Shown here: one piece after another, positions 25,053-33,893 of the stretch
How the letters are laid out: each line of letters begins with the position of its first letter
Position numbering within the stretch: position 1 is the stretch's first letter
Assembly: GCA_963798855.1 (NCBI GenBank)
Contig: CAWCUU010000001.1
Coordinates: forward strand, 620,001 to 684,000
Length of the DNA: 64,000 nt
Source: CAWCUU01 sp963798855
GTDB taxonomy: Bacteria > Gemmatimonadota > Gemmatimonadetes > Longimicrobiales > RSA9
Direction: 5' to 3'
The notes under the pieces: model-generated
Database searches by the model: none
The model's input: only the letters and a program-made list of their open reading frames with translations
What the model was told of the DNA's origin: nothing
Position numbers and translations under genes: made by a program

Positions 25053-26024
25053 ATGAAGCTGAAGGGCGGAGTCCTTCACTGGCTCAACCGCCTCGTCGGC
25101 GTCGCACTCGCCGTCTTCGCGGTCTGGGCGGCGTGGCGTTTCCCGTGGGGAGAGACGCGCGCGGCGCTGGAGCAGGCCACCTACTGGCCACTGGCGATCG
25201 CGGTCATCACGAACCTGCTCGGTCTCGTGGCGCGTAGCTGGGCGTGGCACCTACTGCTCAAGCCGGCGGCGCCGAACCGGCTCAAGATCGCGCTGGAAGC
25301 CTCCCTGATCGGCAACGCGCTCGCGAGCGTCTCCATCGCGGTCGCGGGTGAGGGATCGCGCGCGAAGTTCATCTCGCGACGCGATGACGTGCCCATGGGC
25401 CTGGCGGTCGCGGCGATCGTCTGGAGCCGCGTCCTGGAGGGCGTCGCGCTCGTCCTGCTGTTGCTGCTCGCACCGCCGTTCCTGCACCTGCCGCCTCAGC
25501 TCCGCTGGATCCACCTGGCTGGTGTCATCGTCGCTCTCGTCGCGCTCATCGTGCTCGCCCTGCGGCAGCGCTTCAGCCTGTCACGCTACGCCCCCGGCTT
25601 CCTGCGCGCTCCTGTCGAGACGATGAAGAAGATCCCGTTCGGCGGCCCTCGTCTCGTCGGGCCGCTCGTGTTCTCGCTCATGCACTGGATCACCCAGGTC
25701 GCGACGTACCAGCTCACCTTCCTCGCTCTGGGCGTGCGGCTTCCTCTCGCCGGCGCCTTCGTCGCGGTCGTCGTCGCGAACCTCGCCTGGGCCTTCCGCT
25801 TCACGCCGGGCAACGTCGGCGTGATGCAGGGCTCGATCGCGCTCGCTCTGCTCCCGTTCGGGATTGCGACGACCAGCTCCGTTCTCGCCGGCATTCTGCT
25901 GCAGGCGCTGCAGGTGATTCCCGTCATCGCGCTGGCCGCGTTCTTCGCGGGAATCCGCGGGCTCGGCCGCCTCAAGTCGGAGGAGGAGGAGGAGTCGGCC
26001 GGGCAGGCTGAGCTGGAGACGTGA
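25053..26024 (+). CDS. Flippase-like integral membrane protein (UPF0104/LPG_synthase_TM family)
   Basis: A 323-residue protein with about eight membrane helices starting at MKLKGGVLHW (ATG 25053). The family signature appears in IGNALASVSIAVAGEGSRAKF near residue 90 and in VVVANLAWAFRFTPGNVGVMQGSIAL toward the end. Members include the membrane part of lysyl-phosphatidylglycerol synthase and putative polyprenyl-glycan flippases. No synthase domain is attached. A mini-hairpin array lies directly upstream. The substrate is unknown. Confidence 0.8.
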   Translation: MKLKGGVLHWLNRLVGVALAVFAVWAAWRFPWGETRAALEQATYWPLAIAVITNLLGLVARSWAWHLLLKPAAPNRLKIALEASLIGNALASVSIAVAGEGSRAKFISRRDDVPMGLAVAAIVWSRVLEGVALVLLLLLAPPFLHLPPQLRWIHLAGVIVALVALIVLALRQRFSLSRYAPGFLRAPVETMKKIPFGGPRLVGPLVFSLMHWITQVATYQLTFLALGVRLPLAGAFVAVVVANLAWAFRFTPGNVGVMQGSIALALLPFGIATTSSVLAGILLQALQVIPVIALAAFFAGIRGLGRLKSEEEEESAGQAELET

Positions 26025-26213
26025 TCGGGCCGGACAAGCCTCGGGCGGCGGCAGCGGCCGAGGCCGCCAGCCCCCGCATCTCCTCTCGCTGTCCGGCGGC
26101 GGCGCCAATGCGCTCTCGTCGGCGGCAGCCGTGCGGCTGACCCGCCCCTTGCGATCACCCGGCTGCCCCGAAAGATTCCCCCGCCTCGACCCCCAAAGAG
26201 GAAGGCCTGCTAC

Positions 26214-26690
26214 TTGGGCAGAACGATCGCTCTCGGCGCCATCCTGCTGGCGCTCTGGTTCCTGCTGTCGGGCGTCTTCGAGCCGCTCTTTTACGGCTAC
26301 GCCGCCTTCTCGGTCGTGCTGACGGTCTACATCGCGAATCGTATGGATGTCATCGACCGGGAGGGGCTCCCCGTGCACCTCACGGCTCGCGCGATCACCT
26401 ACCTCCCGTGGCTGGTCTGGGAGATCGCGAAGTCCAACGTCGCCGTGATGAAGGTGATCCTCTCACCGTCGCTGCCCATCACCCCGACGATCGTCCGCTT
26501 CCGAGGGATGCAGCGCACCGACCTCGGTCGCTTCGTTTTCGCCAACTCGATCACGCTCACGCCGGGCACGATCACGATCGGCGTCGAGGAGGACCAGTTC
26601 GAGGTGCACGCGCTCGTCTCCGGAATGGTGGACGGGATGGAGGAGGGGCCGATGAACCGGAAAGTGAGCCGGCTGGAGGGTGACACATAA
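26214..26690 (+). CDS. mnhE: Mrp/Mnh antiporter subunit E
   Basis: A 158-residue membrane protein opening the antiporter operon. The start appears to be TTG at 26214 after GAGGAAGG; no better start fits. Two to three helices are followed by the family region AKSNVAVMKVILSPS and NSITLTPGTITIGVEEDQFEVHAL, highly typical of MnhE. Its stop overlaps the MnhF start (TAATG). Confidence 0.92.
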   Translation: MGRTIALGAILLALWFLLSGVFEPLFYGYAAFSVVLTVYIANRMDVIDREGLPVHLTARAITYLPWLVWEIAKSNVAVMKVILSPSLPITPTIVRFRGMQRTDLGRFVFANSITLTPGTITIGVEEDQFEVHALVSGMVDGMEEGPMNRKVSRLEGDT

Positions 26691-26974
26691 TGTTCATCGC
26701 CACGGGGGGGGCGATCCTGGTCACGATGCTGCTCGCGATGACCCGGGCGCTGCTCGGGCCCACCGTCTACGACCGGGTGCTCGCGCTGAACATGTTCGGC
26801 ACGAAGACGGTCCTGATCATCGCCGTCCTCGGCTTCATCAACGGCCGCCCCGAGTTCCTCGACATCGCCCTGATCTATGCGCTCATGAACTTCATCGGGA
26901 CCATCGCCGTCCTCAAGTTCTTCGCCTTCGGCCACCTCGGCGGACCTTCTCCGCGCAGGGGAGAGGCGCCGTGA
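26690..26974 (+). CDS. mnhF: Mrp/Mnh antiporter subunit F
   Basis: A 94-residue protein with three helices. The motif ALLGPTVYDRVLALNMFGTK matches MnhF, where the first loop carries the conserved Pro and Asp. It overlaps MnhE by one base and MnhG by four. The basic C-terminus (GGPSPRRGEAP) is variable in the family. Confidence 0.92.
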   Translation: MFIATGGAILVTMLLAMTRALLGPTVYDRVLALNMFGTKTVLIIAVLGFINGRPEFLDIALIYALMNFIGTIAVLKFFAFGHLGGPSPRRGEAP

Positions 26975-27291
26975 GCACCGTTGACGTCGTCAGCTGGGCG
27001 CTGCTCATGGGTGGCTCCTTCTTCGCACTCGTGGGCGGCATCGGGGTCCTGCGGCTGCCGGACGTCTTCACGCGCATGCACGCCTCGGGCATCACGGACA
27101 CACTCGGCGCCGGACTGATCCTGGCCGGGCTCATGGTGCAGGCCGGCTTCACAATGGTGACCGTCAAGCTGATCCTGGTCCTGCTCTTCCTCTGGTTCAC
27201 GAGCCCGGTGTCCACGCACGCCCTGGCCCGCTCGGCGCTGCACGGCGGTGTGCAGCCGATCCTCCACGAAGACCGGCGGGGCGACGACTGA
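26971..27291 (+). CDS. mnhG: Mrp/Mnh antiporter subunit G
   Basis: A 106-residue protein with three helices. It starts with GTG at 26971 in an overlap with mnhF. Family signatures are FFALVGGIGVLRLPDVFTRM and HASGITDTLGAGLILAGL. The Pro after SPVS in the last helix is also conserved. Its stop and the next start share one base. Confidence 0.92.
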   Translation: MSTVDVVSWALLMGGSFFALVGGIGVLRLPDVFTRMHASGITDTLGAGLILAGLMVQAGFTMVTVKLILVLLFLWFTSPVSTHALARSALHGGVQPILHEDRRGDD

Positions 27292-27866
27292 TGGACATCG
27301 ACCGCATCATCGACTTCGGCCTGCTCGCGCTGCTCGCCGTCACCGCCCTCGGCGCTCTACGCCTGCGCAACCTTTTCGCCGTGGTGATGCTGACGGGCAT
27401 CTACAGCCTCCTCTCCGCCAGCCTCTGGGTCGTCATGGACGCGGTCGATGTCGCGTTCACGGAGGCCGCCGTCGGCGCCGGCATCTCGACCGTGCTGTTC
27501 CTCGGTACGCTCGGCCTGGTCGGCAGTCGCGAAAAGAAGCCGGCGCACGGGCGTATCCTGCCGCTCCTCGTCGTGCTCGTGACCGGCGGCATCCTCGTCT
27601 ACGGCTCGCTCGACCTGCCGTATTACGGCGAGCCCGACAACCCGATCCACCAGCACGTCGCGCCCCGCTACATCGAGAAGACCGGTGAGGAGATCGGCGT
27701 GCCGAACATCGTGACGGCCGTGCTCGCGGCGTATCGCGGCTACGACACCATGGGGGAGACCACCGTGATCTTCACGGCTGCCGTCGGCGTGCTCCTGCTG
27801 CTCGGAAAGCCCACGCTCTGGCGGCGTGGAACCGACCCGGAAGCGGGCGACGAGGAGGCCACATGA
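27291..27866 (+). CDS. Mrp-type subunit with DUF4040/MbhD-like domain
   Basis: A 191-residue membrane protein corresponding to the hydrogenase-like MbhD/MbhE part that in canonical Mrp is the C-terminal end of MnhA/MrpA. The helix LFAVVMLTGIYSLLSASLWVVMDAVDVAFTEAAVGAG (first half) is the DUF4040 signature with its conserved Asp and Glu. A long soluble loop and the phrase YRGYDTMGETTVIFTAA follow, the latter typical of the MbhE-like part. Here it is a separate gene, so the MrpA role appears split. Confidence 0.88.
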   Translation: MDIDRIIDFGLLALLAVTALGALRLRNLFAVVMLTGIYSLLSASLWVVMDAVDVAFTEAAVGAGISTVLFLGTLGLVGSREKKPAHGRILPLLVVLVTGGILVYGSLDLPYYGEPDNPIHQHVAPRYIEKTGEEIGVPNIVTAVLAAYRGYDTMGETTVIFTAAVGVLLLLGKPTLWRRGTDPEAGDEEAT

Positions 27867-28285
27867 GGGAGCAGGTCGTGCTGCGGGTCGCCACCAAGAT
27901 CCTGGCGCCGCCGATCGTGCTCTTCGCGCTGTACGTACAGTTCCACGGCGACATCAGCCCGGGCGGCGGCTTCCAGGGCGGCGTGATCATGGCCGCAGCC
28001 TTCATTCTCTACGCTCTCGTCTTCGGCCTCGACACCGCGCAGCGCGTGCTCCCCGTCTGGCTGTTGAAGATCCTCGCCGCCGTGGGCGTGCTGATCTATT
28101 CCGGCACGGGCGTGCTCTCGCTCCTGTTGGGCGGCGATTTCCTCGATTACGGCGTGCTCAGGCACGATCCCGTTCACGGCCAGGAGCTCGGGATCTTCAT
28201 GGTCGAGGCGGGCGTGTTCATCACGGTCTTCGGCGTCATGACCGCGCTCTTCTTCACGTTCGCCGGACGGGAGAGATCGGAGTGA
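27863..28285 (+). CDS. mnhB: Mrp/Mnh antiporter subunit B (MnhB domain)
   Basis: A 140-residue protein with four helices. The signature FHGDISPGGGFQGGVIMAAA near residue 28 defines MnhB. It overlaps its upstream and downstream neighbours by four bases each. The short charged tail RERSE ends the chain. Confidence 0.93.
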   Translation: MREQVVLRVATKILAPPIVLFALYVQFHGDISPGGGFQGGVIMAAAFILYALVFGLDTAQRVLPVWLLKILAAVGVLIYSGTGVLSLLLGGDFLDYGVLRHDPVHGQELGIFMVEAGVFITVFGVMTALFFTFAGRERSE

Positions 28286-28641
28286 CACGCATCATCGGGC
28301 TCTACAACTATTGGATCGTCATCTTCCTGATGATGGCGGGCTTCTACGTGCTCATCGCGCGGGGCAACCTCGTGAAGAAGGTGGTCGGACTGAACATCTT
28401 CCAGACGTCCGTCATCATCTTCTACATCAGCATGGGCCGGATCCGCGGCGGGACCGCGCCGATCCTCATCGAGGGCAAGACGCCAGTCTACTCCAATCCG
28501 ATCCCGATGGTGCTGATGCTGACGGCGATCGTCGTCGGCGTCGCGACCACGGCCGTCGCGCTCGCGCTGGTCGTTCGCATCAAGGAAGCCTACGGCACCG
28601 TGGAGGAAGACGAGATCGACGCGATGGAGCGCGATACGTGA
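28282..28641 (+). CDS. mnhC: Mrp/Mnh antiporter subunit C (NuoK-like)
   Basis: A 119-residue protein with three helices, starting with GTG at 28282 (GTGA overlap). MAGFYVLIARGNLVKKVVGLNIFQTSVIIFY, cited here only by its ends, is the NuoK/MnhC-type second helix with its conserved Gly-Leu. The C-terminal tail is acidic (TVEEDEIDAMERDT). It lies between MnhB and the first MnhD, the usual order. Confidence 0.92.
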   Translation: MTRIIGLYNYWIVIFLMMAGFYVLIARGNLVKKVVGLNIFQTSVIIFYISMGRIRGGTAPILIEGKTPVYSNPIPMVLMLTAIVVGVATTAVALALVVRIKEAYGTVEEDEIDAMERDT

Positions 28642-30119
28642 GCTCCACGCACATCCCGCCGCTGCAGGTCGTCATCCCGCTGATGGCCGCGCTGGCGGCC
28701 TCTCTGCTGCCCCGCCCGCGCCTCGCCTGGGCGTGGGCCGTTGCCGTTTCCTGGGCCGTTCTCGGCATGGCTGCGGTGCTCCTGCACCGTGTGCTCGCCT
28801 CCGGCATGATCTCCTATCCCCTCGGCGGCTGGGCGCCCCCATGGGGGATCGAGTACCGGATCGATCCGCTCAACGCGCTCATGCTCGTGCTCGTCGCCGG
28901 GATCGGCGCCGTCGTTCTCCCTTTCGCCCGCGACAGCGTCGAAAGCGAGGTGGAGCGGGGTCGGATCCCGCTCTTCTACTCGGCGTTCCTGCTCTCGCTG
29001 GCGGGACTTCTCGGCATCGCGATCACCGGCGACGTCTTCAACCTCTTCGTCTTCCTCGAGATCTCCTCCCTGTCGACCTACGCGCTCGTGGCGATGGGGC
29101 GGGACCGCAGGGCGCTGACCGCCGCCTACCGTTACCTGATCATGGGCGCGATCGGTGCCACGTTCATCGTGATCGGTATCGGCCTGCTGTACGCCGTCAC
29201 CGGAACGCTGAACATGGCCGACCTGGCGGAACGGCTACCCGCGCTATACGGACAGCGGACGGTCGGCGTGGCGTTCGCGTTCCTGACCGTGGGCATCAGC
29301 CTCAAGCTCGCGCTCTTTCCGCTGCACCTCTGGCTGCCGAACGCATACGCCTACGCGCCTTCCGCGGTGACTGCCTTCGTCGCGTCGACCTCGACGAAGG
29401 TCGCCGTGTACATGCTGCTGCGCTTCTTCTTCACGGTCTTCGGCTTCGAGTTCTCCTTCGGCGTGATGCAGCTCGACGCGGTGCTGCTGCCGCTCGCGTT
29501 GATCGCGATGCTCAGCACATCGCTGGTGGCGATCTTCCAGGACAACGTGAAGCGCATGCTGGCTTATTCCAGCCTGGCGCAGATCGGCTACATCATCCTC
29601 GGCATCAGCATCGGCACGATCACGGGCCTGACCGGCGGCGTGCTGCACCTGTTCAACCACGCGCTCATCAAGGGCGCGCTGTTCATGGCGATGGGCTGCG
29701 TCATGTACCGCGTCGGCTCCGTGAGCCTGGACTCGATGGCGGGGCTCGGGCGGCGCATGCCGCTGACCATGGCCGCGTTCGTCGCTGCGGGGCTCAGCCT
29801 GATCGGCGTGCCGCTCACCGTCGGCTTCATCAGCAAGTGGTACCTGGTCCTGGGCGCGCTGGAGCGGGGTTGGTGGGGCGTCGTCCTGCTCGTTTTGTTC
29901 ACCTCGCTTCTCGCCGTCGTCTACATCTGGCGGGTCGTCGAGGTCGCCTACTTCCGAGCGCCGCCCGGCGGGGAGCGAACGCGCATCGAGGCCCCGGCGT
30001 TGATGCTCGTGCCGACCTGGGTCCTCGTCCTCGCGAACTTCTTCTTCGGCATCCACACCTCCCTGACCGTCGGCGTCGCGCGCCGGGCCGCCGCGCTGCT
30101 GCTCGGAGGCGGCCGGTGA
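28638..30119 (+). CDS. mnhD: Mrp/Mnh antiporter MnhD-type subunit, first copy
   Basis: A 493-residue NuoL/M/N-family ion channel subunit with about 14 helices. The start is GTG 28638 in a four-base overlap. The helix-5 Glu is in FNLFVFLEISSLSTYALVAM and the helix-7 Lys in VGISLKLALFPLHLWLP, followed by the YAYAPSAVTAF stretch; both charges are essential for proton transfer in the family. This copy resembles true MnhD most closely. Confidence 0.93.
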   Translation: MSSTHIPPLQVVIPLMAALAASLLPRPRLAWAWAVAVSWAVLGMAAVLLHRVLASGMISYPLGGWAPPWGIEYRIDPLNALMLVLVAGIGAVVLPFARDSVESEVERGRIPLFYSAFLLSLAGLLGIAITGDVFNLFVFLEISSLSTYALVAMGRDRRALTAAYRYLIMGAIGATFIVIGIGLLYAVTGTLNMADLAERLPALYGQRTVGVAFAFLTVGISLKLALFPLHLWLPNAYAYAPSAVTAFVASTSTKVAVYMLLRFFFTVFGFEFSFGVMQLDAVLLPLALIAMLSTSLVAIFQDNVKRMLAYSSLAQIGYIILGISIGTITGLTGGVLHLFNHALIKGALFMAMGCVMYRVGSVSLDSMAGLGRRMPLTMAAFVAAGLSLIGVPLTVGFISKWYLVLGALERGWWGVVLLVLFTSLLAVVYIWRVVEVAYFRAPPGGERTRIEAPALMLVPTWVLVLANFFFGIHTSLTVGVARRAAALLLGGGR

Positions 30120-31582
30120 GCACGACGTCGCTCGTGCCCCTCACGCTCCTCGTCCCGCTCGTCGGCGCGGGGCTCATCGCGCTCCTCGGCGGCCGACCGA
30201 ACCTGCGCGAGGCCGCGACGCTGCTCACCGCCGGCGTCCTCTTCGGGCTCGTGCTCCGGCTGGTACCGACCGTCGCGGCGGCGCCGAGCGCGCCTCTCGT
30301 GCTCGCGGAGCCGCTGCCCGGCCTGCCGATCGCGCTGAACGTCGAGCCGCTCGGGATGCTGTTCGCGATCGTCGCGAGCTCGCTGTGGATCGTCACGTCG
30401 ATCTACTCGATCGGCTACATGCGAGCGCACCACGAGGCGCACCAGACCCGGTTCTACCTCTTCTTCGCGCTCGCCATCGCGTCCGTGATGGGCATCGCGT
30501 TCTCCGCTAACCTGCTGACGTTGTTCATCTTCTATGAGGCGCTGACGCTTTCGACCTTCCCGCTCGTGACGCACGAGCAGACGACGGAAGCACGTCGCGC
30601 GGGCCGCGTCTATCTGGGCGTCCTCCTCGGCACGTCCATCGTGCTGCTGCTCTTCGCCATCATCTGGACCTACTCCATCGCCGGCACTCTCGACTTCAGG
30701 CGTGGCGGCATCCTGGCCGGCCACGCTTCGCCGGTCGCGCTCTGGATCCTGCTCGGGCTATACCTCTTCGGCGTCGGCAAGGCCGCGGTCATGCCCGTCC
30801 ACCGCTGGCTACCCGCCGCCATGGTGGCGCCGACGCCGGTCAGCGCGCTGCTGCATGCGGTCGCGGTGGTGAAGGCGGGCGTGTTCACGATCCTGAAGGT
30901 GGTCGTCTACATCTTCGGCATCGATCTGCTCGCGCGCACGGGCGCGAGCGTCTGGGCGATGTACGTCGCGGCTACGACGATCCTGCTCGGCTCCCTCGTC
31001 GCCTTCGGCAAGGACAACCTGAAGGAGCGGCTCGCCTACTCGACGATCAGCCAACTCTCCTACATCGTGCTCGGCGCGATGCTCGCGAACCGCTGGGGGG
31101 TCATCGGTGGCGGGCTCCACATCGTGATGCACGCGTTCGGCAAGATCACGCTCTTCTTCTGCGCCGGCGCGATCATGGTGGCGAGCCATCGTACGGAGGT
31201 CAGCCAGATGGACGGCCTGGGGCGACGCATGCCGATCACGTTCGGGGCGTTCTTCGTCGGGGCGCTGAGCGTGATCGGGCTGCCGCTGGGCGGCGGCGTG
31301 TGGAGCAAGTGGTACCTGGCGCTCGGCACGCTGCACGCGCACCAGCTCGCGCTGCTCTTCGTGCTGATGCTCAGCTCGGTGCTGAACCTCGGCTACCTGC
31401 TGGTCGTGCCGGTTCGCGCGTTCTTCTATCCGCCGCGCGGCGACGACGCCCGCGAGGTGGGGGTGCGCGAGGCACCCTGGCCCTCGGTGCTGGCCCTTTC
31501 CGTCACCGCGCTCGCGACCATGTGGCTGTTCTTCTTCCCGGAACCGTTCTTCCGCCTGCTCTCGCTGGTGGTGGCACCATGA
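30116..31582 (+). CDS. Mrp/Mnh antiporter MnhD-type subunit, second copy
   Basis: A 488-residue paralogue with about 14 helices. The helix-5 Glu is in LTLFIFYEALTLSTFPLV and the helix-7 Lys in YLFGVGKAAVMPVHRWLPAAM, with PVSALLHAVAVVKAG as in NuoL. Its similarity leans toward NuoL/MnhA N-terminal parts. It starts with GTG at 30116 and ends four bases into the next small gene. Confidence 0.92.
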   Translation: MSTTSLVPLTLLVPLVGAGLIALLGGRPNLREAATLLTAGVLFGLVLRLVPTVAAAPSAPLVLAEPLPGLPIALNVEPLGMLFAIVASSLWIVTSIYSIGYMRAHHEAHQTRFYLFFALAIASVMGIAFSANLLTLFIFYEALTLSTFPLVTHEQTTEARRAGRVYLGVLLGTSIVLLLFAIIWTYSIAGTLDFRRGGILAGHASPVALWILLGLYLFGVGKAAVMPVHRWLPAAMVAPTPVSALLHAVAVVKAGVFTILKVVVYIFGIDLLARTGASVWAMYVAATTILLGSLVAFGKDNLKERLAYSTISQLSYIVLGAMLANRWGVIGGGLHIVMHAFGKITLFFCAGAIMVASHRTEVSQMDGLGRRMPITFGAFFVGALSVIGLPLGGGVWSKWYLALGTLHAHQLALLFVLMLSSVLNLGYLLVVPVRAFFYPPRGDDAREVGVREAPWPSVLALSVTALATMWLFFFPEPFFRLLSLVVAP

Positions 31583-31794
31583 CCGTCAAAGCGATGCTGT
31601 GGGGTTTCACCGGGCTCGGGATCGTGGCACTGCTCCTCGATCTCTTCGTGCACCGCCACGTGATCGACCCGTGGGAGCGACTCTTCGGCTTCTACGCGCT
31701 GTTCGGCTTCATTGGCGTGACCGCGCTCGTCTACGGCGCGAAGCTCCTGCGCAGGATCGTGATGCGCGACGAGGACTACTACGATGTGGATTGA
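31579..31794 (+). CDS. Small two-helix membrane protein in the antiporter operon
   Basis: A 71-residue protein starting with ATG at 31579 (ATGA overlap). It has two membrane helices, LWGFTGLGIVALLLDLFVH and FGFYALFGFIGVTALVYGA, and a charged tail RDEDYYDVD. Overlaps on both sides show it is translated with the antiporter genes. I do not recognise a named family; it is probably an accessory antiporter subunit. Confidence 0.8.
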   Translation: MTVKAMLWGFTGLGIVALLLDLFVHRHVIDPWERLFGFYALFGFIGVTALVYGAKLLRRIVMRDEDYYDVD

Positions 31795-33487
31795 CGCGCC
31801 GCCGTTCCTGATCTTCTTCGTCGGCGCCGCCTTCGCCGCCGTGCTGCGCGGGAAGGCGCGCGCGGCCGTCATGCTGCTCGTCCCGGTCCTCGGCGCGTTG
31901 AACCTGATCGGGGCGGCCTCCGGCGTGCACCTCCAGGTCGGCTTCTTCGGCTACCGGCTCGAGCCGTTCCGCGTCGACCGCCTCAGCCTGCTGTTCGCCT
32001 TCCTGTTCCACATCGCCGCGTTCATCGGCTTCCTCTATTCGCTCCACCTCTGCCGTGAGGAGAAGGCGACGCTCCAGCACACGGCAGGAATGATGTACGC
32101 CGGCAGCGCGGTCGGCGCCGTATTCGCCGGCGACCTGCTCACGTTCTTCGTGTTCTGGGAGCTGCTGAGCGTCACGTCCGTGTTCCTGATCTGGGCACGC
32201 GGGACGCACCGCTCGATCCGCGCCGGTGGCCGTTACCTCATCGTGCAGGTCGTCGCGGGAGTCGTGTTCCTGGCGGGAGTGCTCGTCTACTACAACGACA
32301 CCGGCAGCCTCGAGTTCGGGCACATGACGCTGAGCGGGCTCGGCCCCTGGCTGATGTTCGTCGCGATTGGCGCGAAGTGCGGTTTTCCGCTGCTGCACAA
32401 CTGGCTGACCGACGCCTACCCCGAGGCGACCGTCACCGGCACGTTCTTCCTCAGCGCCTTCACGACCAAGGTCGGCATCTACGCTCTCGCCCGCGGCTTC
32501 GCGGGCACCGAGATGCTGATCTACATCGGCGCGGTGATGACCGCGTTCCCGATCTTCTACGCCGTGATCGAGAACGACCTGCGCCGCGTGCTCGGCTACA
32601 GCATGATCAACCAGATCGGCTTCATGGTCGTCGGCATCGGCATCGGCACGGCGCTGTCCGTCGACGGCGCCGTCGCCCACGCCTTCAACGAGGTCATCTT
32701 CAAGGGCCTGCTCTTCATGTCGATGGGCGCGGTGCTCTATCGCACCGGTACCATCAATGGCTCGGACCTCGGAGGGCTCTACAAGAGCATGCCGTTCAGC
32801 GCCGCGATGTCCATGGTCGGCGCCGCGTCGATCTCCGCCTTTCCGCTCTTCAGCGGCTTCGTCAGCAAGTCGATGATCATGTCCGCGGCCGCCGAGCACG
32901 GCTACCACTGGATCTGGCTCGTGCTGCTCTTCGCCTCCGCGGGCGTCGTCGAGCACGCCGGCATCAAGATCCCGTTCTTCGGATTCTTCGGTCACGACTC
33001 GGGGATTCGCACGGAGGAGGCGCCGCTGAACATGCGCGTCGCGATGGCCATCGCGGCTGCCCTGTGTATCGCCGTCGGCGTGCTGCCGCAGACCTTTTAC
33101 TCGTTGTTGCCGTTCCACGTGACCTACACCCCCTACGACACCGGTCACGTCGTCGAGCAGATCCAGCTGTTGTTCTTCTCTATGCTCGCCGTCTTCTGGC
33201 TCATGCGACTCGGCCTCTACCCCGCCGAGCGACACGCCGTCAACCTCGACAGCGACTGGTTCTACCGCCGCCTCGCGCCGAGGCTGGTGCGCGGCATCGG
33301 CGGCGCCGCGCTCGCGCTCGACCGTCGAGTCCGCTCCGTCGCGACGCGGCTCGTCCGCTCCGTCGTCGGCAGCGCGTCGCGCCACCACGGCCCCCAGGCC
33401 GCCCTCGCCTCCACCTGGCCGGCCGGAAGCATGGTCATGTGGGTGACGATCCTGCTCGCGGCGTACCTCGTGTTCTACCTGTTCTAG
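31784..33487 (+). CDS. Mrp/Mnh antiporter MnhD-type subunit, third copy
   Basis: A 567-residue paralogue with about 14-15 helices and a longer C-terminus than the other two copies. The Glu is in LLTFFVFWELLSVTSVFLIW and the Lys in FVAIGAKCGFPLLHNWLTDAY. A ~90-residue basic segment (RRLAPRLVRGIGGAALALDRRV) precedes a final helix, reminiscent of the lateral helix of NuoL. It overlaps the small gene by 11 bases. Its TAG stop lies inside the left terminal repeat of the MITE-like element. Confidence 0.92.
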   Translation: MWIDAPPFLIFFVGAAFAAVLRGKARAAVMLLVPVLGALNLIGAASGVHLQVGFFGYRLEPFRVDRLSLLFAFLFHIAAFIGFLYSLHLCREEKATLQHTAGMMYAGSAVGAVFAGDLLTFFVFWELLSVTSVFLIWARGTHRSIRAGGRYLIVQVVAGVVFLAGVLVYYNDTGSLEFGHMTLSGLGPWLMFVAIGAKCGFPLLHNWLTDAYPEATVTGTFFLSAFTTKVGIYALARGFAGTEMLIYIGAVMTAFPIFYAVIENDLRRVLGYSMINQIGFMVVGIGIGTALSVDGAVAHAFNEVIFKGLLFMSMGAVLYRTGTINGSDLGGLYKSMPFSAAMSMVGAASISAFPLFSGFVSKSMIMSAAAEHGYHWIWLVLLFASAGVVEHAGIKIPFFGFFGHDSGIRTEEAPLNMRVAMAIAAALCIAVGVLPQTFYSLLPFHVTYTPYDTGHVVEQIQLLFFSMLAVFWLMRLGLYPAERHAVNLDSDWFYRRLAPRLVRGIGGAALALDRRVRSVATRLVRSVVGSASRHHGPQAALASTWPAGSMVMWVTILLAAYLVFYLF

Positions 33488-33763
33488 CAGGTCGCTGAAG
33501 AATGGAAGCGAGCCGCGTTGCGAGCGCCACGGGGCCGGACGCGAGGCGGCGCGACGACGCAATGCCAGGGCGCATCTCGGAGGAGCGGCAACGACGCAGA
33601 CGACCCCGTGCCGCCACAACCCGAAGGGAGCAGGGGGGTTGCGGCCTCACTCATTGTTGCTCGTCGTCGCCATAGCGCTGCTATGACTCCTCCTCGCGCC
33701 TTGATTGAGGCTCCGCAAGCCCCCTGCTCGCGGCCGCACTCCCATTTTTCAGCGACCTGCTAG
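33484..33763. mobile_element. MITE-like element with 22-bp terminal inverted repeats
   Basis: CTAGCAGGTCGCTGAAGAAT with GG (33484-33505) is mirrored at 33742-33763 with one mismatch in 22, and the pairing continues imperfectly inward. The interior of about 235 bases has no coding potential for a transposase. The size, ends and lack of genes fit a non-autonomous miniature transposable element. It abuts the third MnhD gene and supplies its stop codon. Confidence 0.75.
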
Positions 33764-33893
33764 GGCGCGCGCCGGCGCCCGTCCCGGGCGAGCGCGGGCG
33801 CGTGGGCGAGGGCTGCGCCTGGGGTACTCGTTGAGCCCCGCCGCGGATCCCAAGCGAGCAGCACTCAGTCCGTTCGGCGCACGCCGTCGCCCC

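Noticed and set aside
33517..33763. Small open frame within the MITE-like element
   Set aside because: Codon pattern is not gene-like and the interior has no transposase motif.
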